DNA from: Actinomadura macra NBRC 14102
GTDB taxonomy: Bacteria > Actinomycetota > Actinomycetes > Streptosporangiales > Streptosporangiaceae
Reading direction: 5' to 3'
Assembly: GCF_001552215.1 (NCBI RefSeq)
Contig: NZ_BCQT01000015.1
Span: 124,001-188,000, forward strand
Length of the DNA: 64,000 nucleotides
The notes under the pieces are model-generated. The model searched no databases and was not told where the DNA came from. It saw only the letters and a program-made list of their open reading frames with translations. Shown here one piece after another: positions 60,304-64,000 of the stretch. A program made the translations under genes and the position numbers. The stretch's first letter is position 1. Every line of letters begins with the position of its first letter.

Positions 60304-60795
60304 ATGAACGCTGAAGCCCGGCTGGGCATCGATTTCGGTCGCGTCATCCACGGGGGGCCGCTCGCGCCCGGGAACGCCGACACCGTGTTCCTCGGCGGCA
60401 GTTTCGAGGAGGCGCTCGCCTCGCCTGCGACGGAGGGGATGTGGGACGTCCTGCCAGGACTGATCGAGGCGTTCGGCCGGCGGGCCTGGATCATCTCCAA
60501 GTGCGGGGAGCGGGTGCAGAAGCGCACGCTGGCCTGGCTCGATCACCATGACTTCTACGCGCGAGCCGGTCTGCCACGCGGGAACGTCCGGTTCTGCCGC
60601 AAGCGCGCCGAGAAGGCGCGCCATTGCGTGGAACTCGGGATCACGCACATGATCGACGATCGGCTGGACGTGCACCAGGCGATCCGCGACGTCGTCGCCC
60701 ATCGGTACCTGTTCGGGCCGCAGGAGGCGCCTGAGTGGGTGCGGCATGTCCCCGACTGGGCGGCGGCCGCCGAGATCGGTGAGGACATCCGCTAG
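60304..60795 (+). CDS. HAD-like phosphatase-fold protein
   Basis: Protein of 163 residues. It opens with LGIDFGRVIHGGP, which resembles HAD motif I but has Gly in place of the second Asp (DFG rather than DxD), and has AWIISKCGERVQ near motif II (Ser), an Arg/Lys-rich motif III region (RFCRKRAEKARHC) and motif IV as HMIDDRLDV. It may have altered or no phosphatase activity. I chose the ATG at 60304 with GGAG upstream; a GTG at 60295 is also in frame. Its stop codon overlaps that of the convergent kptA by four bases. Confidence 0.75.
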   Translation: MNAEARLGIDFGRVIHGGPLAPGNADTVFLGGSFEEALASPATEGMWDVLPGLIEAFGRRAWIISKCGERVQKRTLAWLDHHDFYARAGLPRGNVRFCRKRAEKARHCVELGITHMIDDRLDVHQAIRDVVAHRYLFGPQEAPEWVRHVPDWAAAAEIGEDIR

Positions 60796-61337
60796 CTGTA
60801 CTGCCCTGAGAGGTACTCGGGTGGGACCTGCTCGGTCAGCCAGACGCCGTTCGGGCTCAGGTGGAACCGGTGCCCGTCGGCCGACATCCGTCCGGAGAGC
60901 ACGGTCAGGATGACGGGTTCTCCGCGACGGGCGCCCACGCGGCGCGCCGTTTCGCGGTCGGGGGAGAGGTGGACGGCGTGGCGGCCCATGGGCCGCAGGC
61001 CCTCGCGCCGGATCGCGGCCACCGTGCCCTGCACGGTCCCGTGGTAGAGGAGGTCCGGAGGCGCGGCCTCGGGAAGGTTCAGCTCGACCTTGATCGAATG
61101 GCCCTGGACGGCACGGACCCGGTCGCCGTCCAGGGCGTAGCGCCGCTTGTCGTTGACGGCGACGACGTGCTCCAGCTCCGCCCTGCTGAAGGGGAAGTGG
61201 TGGCGTGCGGCGGCGTCCAGGAGTTCGGGGATCTCCGCCCAGCCCTCGGTGTCGAGCGAGAGGCCGATCCGCTCGGGGCGGTGCCGGAGGTGCTTGGCGA
61301 GATACTTGGAGATCTTCACCACGCGGCGCTGGTCCAT
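60792..61337 (-). CDS. kptA: RNA 2'-phosphotransferase KptA/Tpt1
   Basis: NAD-dependent enzyme of 181 residues that removes an internal RNA 2'-phosphate by ADP-ribose transfer. The N-terminal winged helix has SKYLAKHLRHRPERIGLSLDTEGW; the catalytic lobe has LLYHGTVQGTVAAIRREGLRPM, HAVHLSPDRETARRVG and RFHLSPNGVWLT. The catalytic set Arg-His-Arg-Arg typical of Tpt1 (R in LRHRP, H in YHGT) is present. The ATG start has no strong ribosome site. Bacterial KptA has no confirmed physiological substrate. It is convergent with the HAD-like gene and upstream of nothing on its own strand. Confidence 0.93.
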   Translation of the reverse strand: MDQRRVVKISKYLAKHLRHRPERIGLSLDTEGWAEIPELLDAAARHHFPFSRAELEHVVAVNDKRRYALDGDRVRAVQGHSIKVELNLPEAAPPDLLYHGTVQGTVAAIRREGLRPMGRHAVHLSPDRETARRVGARRGEPVILTVLSGRMSADGHRFHLSPNGVWLTEQVPPEYLSGQYS

Positions 61338-61348
61338 GGATATGCGTC

Positions 61349-61373
61349 GGGGCCGGCGCAGGCGGCCGGCCCC
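61349..61373. terminator. rpsT terminator
   Basis: GGGGCCGGC (61349-61357) and GCCGGCCCC (61365-61373) form a perfect 9-bp stem with a 7-nt loop, 28 bp beyond the rpsT stop and just before the kptA start on the same strand. It should separate the two transcripts. Confidence 0.75.
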
Positions 61374-61401
61374 GGGCGTACGCGTCCTACCCGGTCGCGC
61401 C

Positions 61402-61671
61402 CTACTTGGCCTGAAGGGCGGCGGCCTGCTTGGCGATGGCCGACTTGCGGTTGGCGGCCTGGTTCTTGTGGATGACGCCCTTGCTGACGGCCTTGTCCAG
61501 CTTGCGGGCGGCGTGGCGCTGCGCGGCGGCGGCCTCGTCCGCGTTCCCGGCCTCGGCGGCCTCGCGGAACTTGCGGATCGCCGTCTTCAGCTCGGACTTG
61601 ACGGCCTTGTTGCGCAGGCGGGCCTTCTCGTTCTGCTTGTTGCGCTTGATCTGGGACTTGATGTTAGCCAC
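61402..61671 (-). CDS. rpsT: 30S ribosomal protein S20
   Basis: Small-subunit protein binding 16S rRNA, 89 residues, highly basic. It starts with GTG: ANIKSQIKRNKQNEKARLRNKAVKS is the conserved opening (first part), and it ends KNQAANRKSAIAKQAAALQAK-like with the KGVIHKNQAANRKS motif. GAGG lies about nine bases upstream. It is divergent from lepA, the common actinobacterial arrangement. Confidence 0.97.
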   Translation of the reverse strand: MANIKSQIKRNKQNEKARLRNKAVKSELKTAIRKFREAAEAGNADEAAAAQRHAARKLDKAVSKGVIHKNQAANRKSAIAKQAAALQAK

Positions 61672-61885
61672 GTCGTAGTGCCTCAGCTTGGTTGCGATCC
61701 GCGCCTGCCCTCGATTGGCAGGCCCAACGAAATGTCTGACGGGGGCGGACGGTGCCCCAGGGCACGACGCTACGCCACACGCAGTCGCACAGCCTACCAA
61801 CCGCGGGCGCCCTCCCCAAACCGAAGCCTGCACGGAGCATCGCGCGCGGCATGGGACTATGGGAGACACAGTTCCCTGTCCACCA

Positions 61886-63742
61886 GTGAGTTTCGAACGG
61901 ACCCCGGTGCCCGCGCCTGACAAGACCGATCCCGCGATCATCCGCAATTTCTGCATCATCGCGCACATCGACCATGGCAAGTCGACGCTCGCCGACCGGA
62001 TGCTCCAGCTGACCGGAGTGGTCGAGGAGCGGCAGATGCGTGCCCAGTACCTCGACCGCATGGACATCGAGCGCGAGCGCGGCATCACGATCAAGAGCCA
62101 GGCGGTGCGGCTGCCGTGGGCGTCCGAGGGCCGCGACTACGTGCTCAACCTGATCGACACACCGGGGCACGTCGACTTCTCCTACGAGGTGTCGCGGTCG
62201 CTGGCGGCGTGCGAAGGCGCGGTTCTGCTGGTGGACGCCGCGCAGGGCATCGAGGCGCAGACGCTCGCCAACCTCTACCTCGCGCTTGAGGCGGACCTGC
62301 ACCTGATCCCCGTTCTCAACAAGATCGACCTTCCCGCCGCGCAGCCGGAGAAGTACGCCGAGGAACTGGCCGGGATCATCGGCTGCGAGCCGTCCGACGT
62401 GCTGCGGGTGTCGGGCAAGACCGGCGAGGGCGTCCGGGAACTGCTCGACAAGATCGTCAGGGAGGTGCCGGGGCCGGTCGGCGACCCGGACGGCCCGGCG
62501 CGGGCACTGATCTTCGACTCGGTGTACGACACCTACCGCGGTGTCGTCACCTACGTCCGGATCATCGACGGGCACCTCTCGCGCCGCGAGAAGAGCCTGA
62601 TGATGTCGACGGGGGCCGCCCACGAGACCCTGGAGGTCGGGGTGATCTCGCCGGAGCCCAAGCCCGTGCAGGGCCTCGGCGTCGGGGAGGTCGGCTACCT
62701 GATCACCGGCGTGAAGGACGTGCGGCAGGCGCGGGTGGGCGACACCGTCACCGTCGCGGGCCGTCCGGCGCCCGAGGCGCTCGGCGGCTACCAGGACCCG
62801 AAGCCCATGGTGTTCTCCGGGCTGTACCCGATGGACGGCGACCAGTACCCCGACCTGCGCGACGCGCTCGACAAGCTGCGGCTGAACGACGCCGCGCTGA
62901 TCTACGAGCCGGAGACGTCGGCGGCGCTCGGCTTCGGGTTCCGCTGCGGGTTCCTCGGACTGCTGCACATGGAGATCGTCCGGGAGCGGCTGGAACGCGA
63001 GTTCGGTCTCTCGCTGATCTCGACCGCGCCGAACGTGATCTACCGCGTGGTCATGGAGGACGGGACCGAGCACACCGTCACCAACCCCAGCGAGGTCCCC
63101 GAGGGCAAGATCGGTGCCGTGTACGAGCCGGTCGTCAGGGCGACGCTGCTGTCCCCGGCCGAGCACATCGGCGCGATCATGGAGCTGTGCCAGGGACGGC
63201 GTGGGGTGCTGCTCGGCATGGACTACCTGTCGGAGGACCGCGTCGAGATCCGCTACACGCTGCCGCTCGCCGAGATCATCTTCGACTTCTTCGACCAGCT
63301 GAAGTCGCGGACGCGCGGATACGCCTCGCTCGACTACGAGCCGAGCGGCGAGCAGGAGGCCGACCTCGTGAAGGTCGACATTCTCCTGCAGGGCGAGTCG
63401 GTGGACGCCTTCAGCCAGATCGTCCACCGGGAGAAGTCGCGCGAGTACGGCCTGATGATGACCGCGAAGCTCAAGGAGCTGATCCCGCGGCAGCAGTACG
63501 AGGTGCCGATCCAGGCGGCGATCGGCGCGCGCATCATCGCGCGGGAGAACATCCGCGCCATCCGCAAGGACGTCCTCGCCAAGTGCTACGGCGGCGACAT
63601 CTCCCGCAAGCGCAAGCTGCTGGAGAAGCAGAAGGAGGGCAAGAAGCGGATGAAGACCATCGGGCGGGTGGACGTTCCGCAGGAGGCCTTCGTCGCGGCG
63701 CTGTCCACCGGCGGGGAATCCCCGGACAAGGGCCGAAAGTAA
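61886..63742 (+). CDS. lepA: Elongation factor 4 (LepA)
   Basis: Translational GTPase of 618 residues that acts on ribosomes during initiation or elongation stress. G1 is AHIDHGKST (26-34), the switch II is DTPGHVDF and G4 NKID; domains II, III and V and the LepA-specific C-terminal domain (RKDVLAKCYGGDISRKRKLLEKQKEGKKRMK, given by KCYGGDISRKRKLLEKQ) follow. I take GTG at 61886; an in-frame ATG at 61859 would add nine residues and neither has a strong ribosome site. It is usually followed by hemW in relatives, which is not seen here. Confidence 0.95.
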   Translation: MSFERTPVPAPDKTDPAIIRNFCIIAHIDHGKSTLADRMLQLTGVVEERQMRAQYLDRMDIERERGITIKSQAVRLPWASEGRDYVLNLIDTPGHVDFSYEVSRSLAACEGAVLLVDAAQGIEAQTLANLYLALEADLHLIPVLNKIDLPAAQPEKYAEELAGIIGCEPSDVLRVSGKTGEGVRELLDKIVREVPGPVGDPDGPARALIFDSVYDTYRGVVTYVRIIDGHLSRREKSLMMSTGAAHETLEVGVISPEPKPVQGLGVGEVGYLITGVKDVRQARVGDTVTVAGRPAPEALGGYQDPKPMVFSGLYPMDGDQYPDLRDALDKLRLNDAALIYEPETSAALGFGFRCGFLGLLHMEIVRERLEREFGLSLISTAPNVIYRVVMEDGTEHTVTNPSEVPEGKIGAVYEPVVRATLLSPAEHIGAIMELCQGRRGVLLGMDYLSEDRVEIRYTLPLAEIIFDFFDQLKSRTRGYASLDYEPSGEQEADLVKVDILLQGESVDAFSQIVHREKSREYGLMMTAKLKELIPRQQYEVPIQAAIGARIIARENIRAIRKDVLAKCYGGDISRKRKLLEKQKEGKKRMKTIGRVDVPQEAFVAALSTGGESPDKGRK

Positions 63743-63801
63743 TCCGGCGGGCTTTCCCGAACCGGTGGTGACGTAGCGCTCACGCGTGGACACTGGGAGT
63801 T

Positions 63802-64000
63802 GTGAGCCACACGTTACTGCACCAGTTTCTCGTCTCGGACCTGGTGGTGCCCGTCGGGTTGGCGCAGCGGCCCGGCCATGAATGCCTGACCGGGTTCGCG
63901 GCACGCCTCGCCGGCGCTACCTGGGTGCGTCCTGACCTGATGGTGTTCCACAAGGAGCGGGCGGAGGACGACCCCCGCCATGTCACGGGGGCTCCGGTGC
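63802..64000 (+). CDS. Unrecognised protein, 5' part only
   Basis: A frame opens at GTG 63802 with GGGAG upstream and continues past the window edge (66 codons visible). Codon use is GC-rich at third positions. The opening VSHTLLHQFLVSDLVVPVGLAQ and the later HKERAEDDPRHVTG do not match hemW or any family I can name. Position is 59 bp after lepA on the same strand. Confidence 0.4.
   Translation, partial: MSHTLLHQFLVSDLVVPVGLAQRPGHECLTGFAARLAGATWVRPDLMVFHKERAEDDPRHVTGAPV

Noticed and set aside
1..64000. CRISPR array, prophage or insertion sequence
   Set aside because: No spaced direct repeats, transposase, integrase or terminal inverted repeats were seen on either strand.

Overview
The window is high-GC actinomycete chromosome: GTG starts are common, GC at third codon positions is strong, and genes are dense with overlapping ATGA/GTGA junctions. 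The housekeeping order recA-recX-rny-gluABCD-miaB-miaA-dapF and the block comEA-comEC-holA-rpsT-lepA are typical of Streptomyces/Streptosporangiales-type genomes. A Thermomonosporaceae (Actinomadura-like) host is my best guess, but it is an inference. I see no tRNA, rRNA, CRISPR array, prophage or insertion sequence.

Layout. 1-3.8 kb: a sugar ABC importer (two permeases, one cut by the window edge, and a lipoprotein binding protein) divergent from a ROK-family repressor that lacks the usual zinc cysteines; a 16-bp tandem repeat and a strong terminator follow the repressor. 4.4-6.7 kb: an accessory SecA ATPase. 6.8-10.6 kb: an AraC-type regulator, a flavin aromatic hydroxylase and an overlapping alpha/beta hydrolase that look like a small ring-degradation module. 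10.7-15.3 kb: a large Lhr-type helicase. 15.4-18.8 kb: a DUF3046 protein, then, on the minus strand, a DUF350 membrane protein, a glutathionylspermidine-synthase-like (YgiC) ligase, a small lipoprotein and a second ATP-grasp protein. 18.8-33.4 kb: recA with an SOS box, recX, rny, an S9 peptidase, the gluABCD uptake operon, miaB, an extradiol-dioxygenase-like protein, an antitoxin-like small protein, miaA and dapF.

33.4-50.7 kb separates dapF from hflX, which are usually neighbours. It holds an orphan histidine kinase, a TetR regulator with a divergent membrane protein, a complete oligopeptide ABC system (two permeases, fused double ATPase, binding protein), a secreted or anchored unknown, glycolate oxidase glcD-glcE-glcF and malate synthase. 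The last four form a glycolate to glyoxylate to malate route. 50.7-64 kb: hflX, an imidazolonepropionase-like amidohydrolase, DegV, comEA-comEC, holA, a LysR regulator divergent from a HAD-like protein, the RNA 2'-phosphotransferase KptA, rpsT, lepA and the start of one unrecognised gene.

The two most promising poorly described units are the lipoprotein/YgiC/DUF350/ATP-grasp cluster (15.6-18.8 kb) and the AraC/hydroxylase/hydrolase module (6.8-10.6 kb). Functions are assigned by reading motifs and family resemblance; no database search was run.
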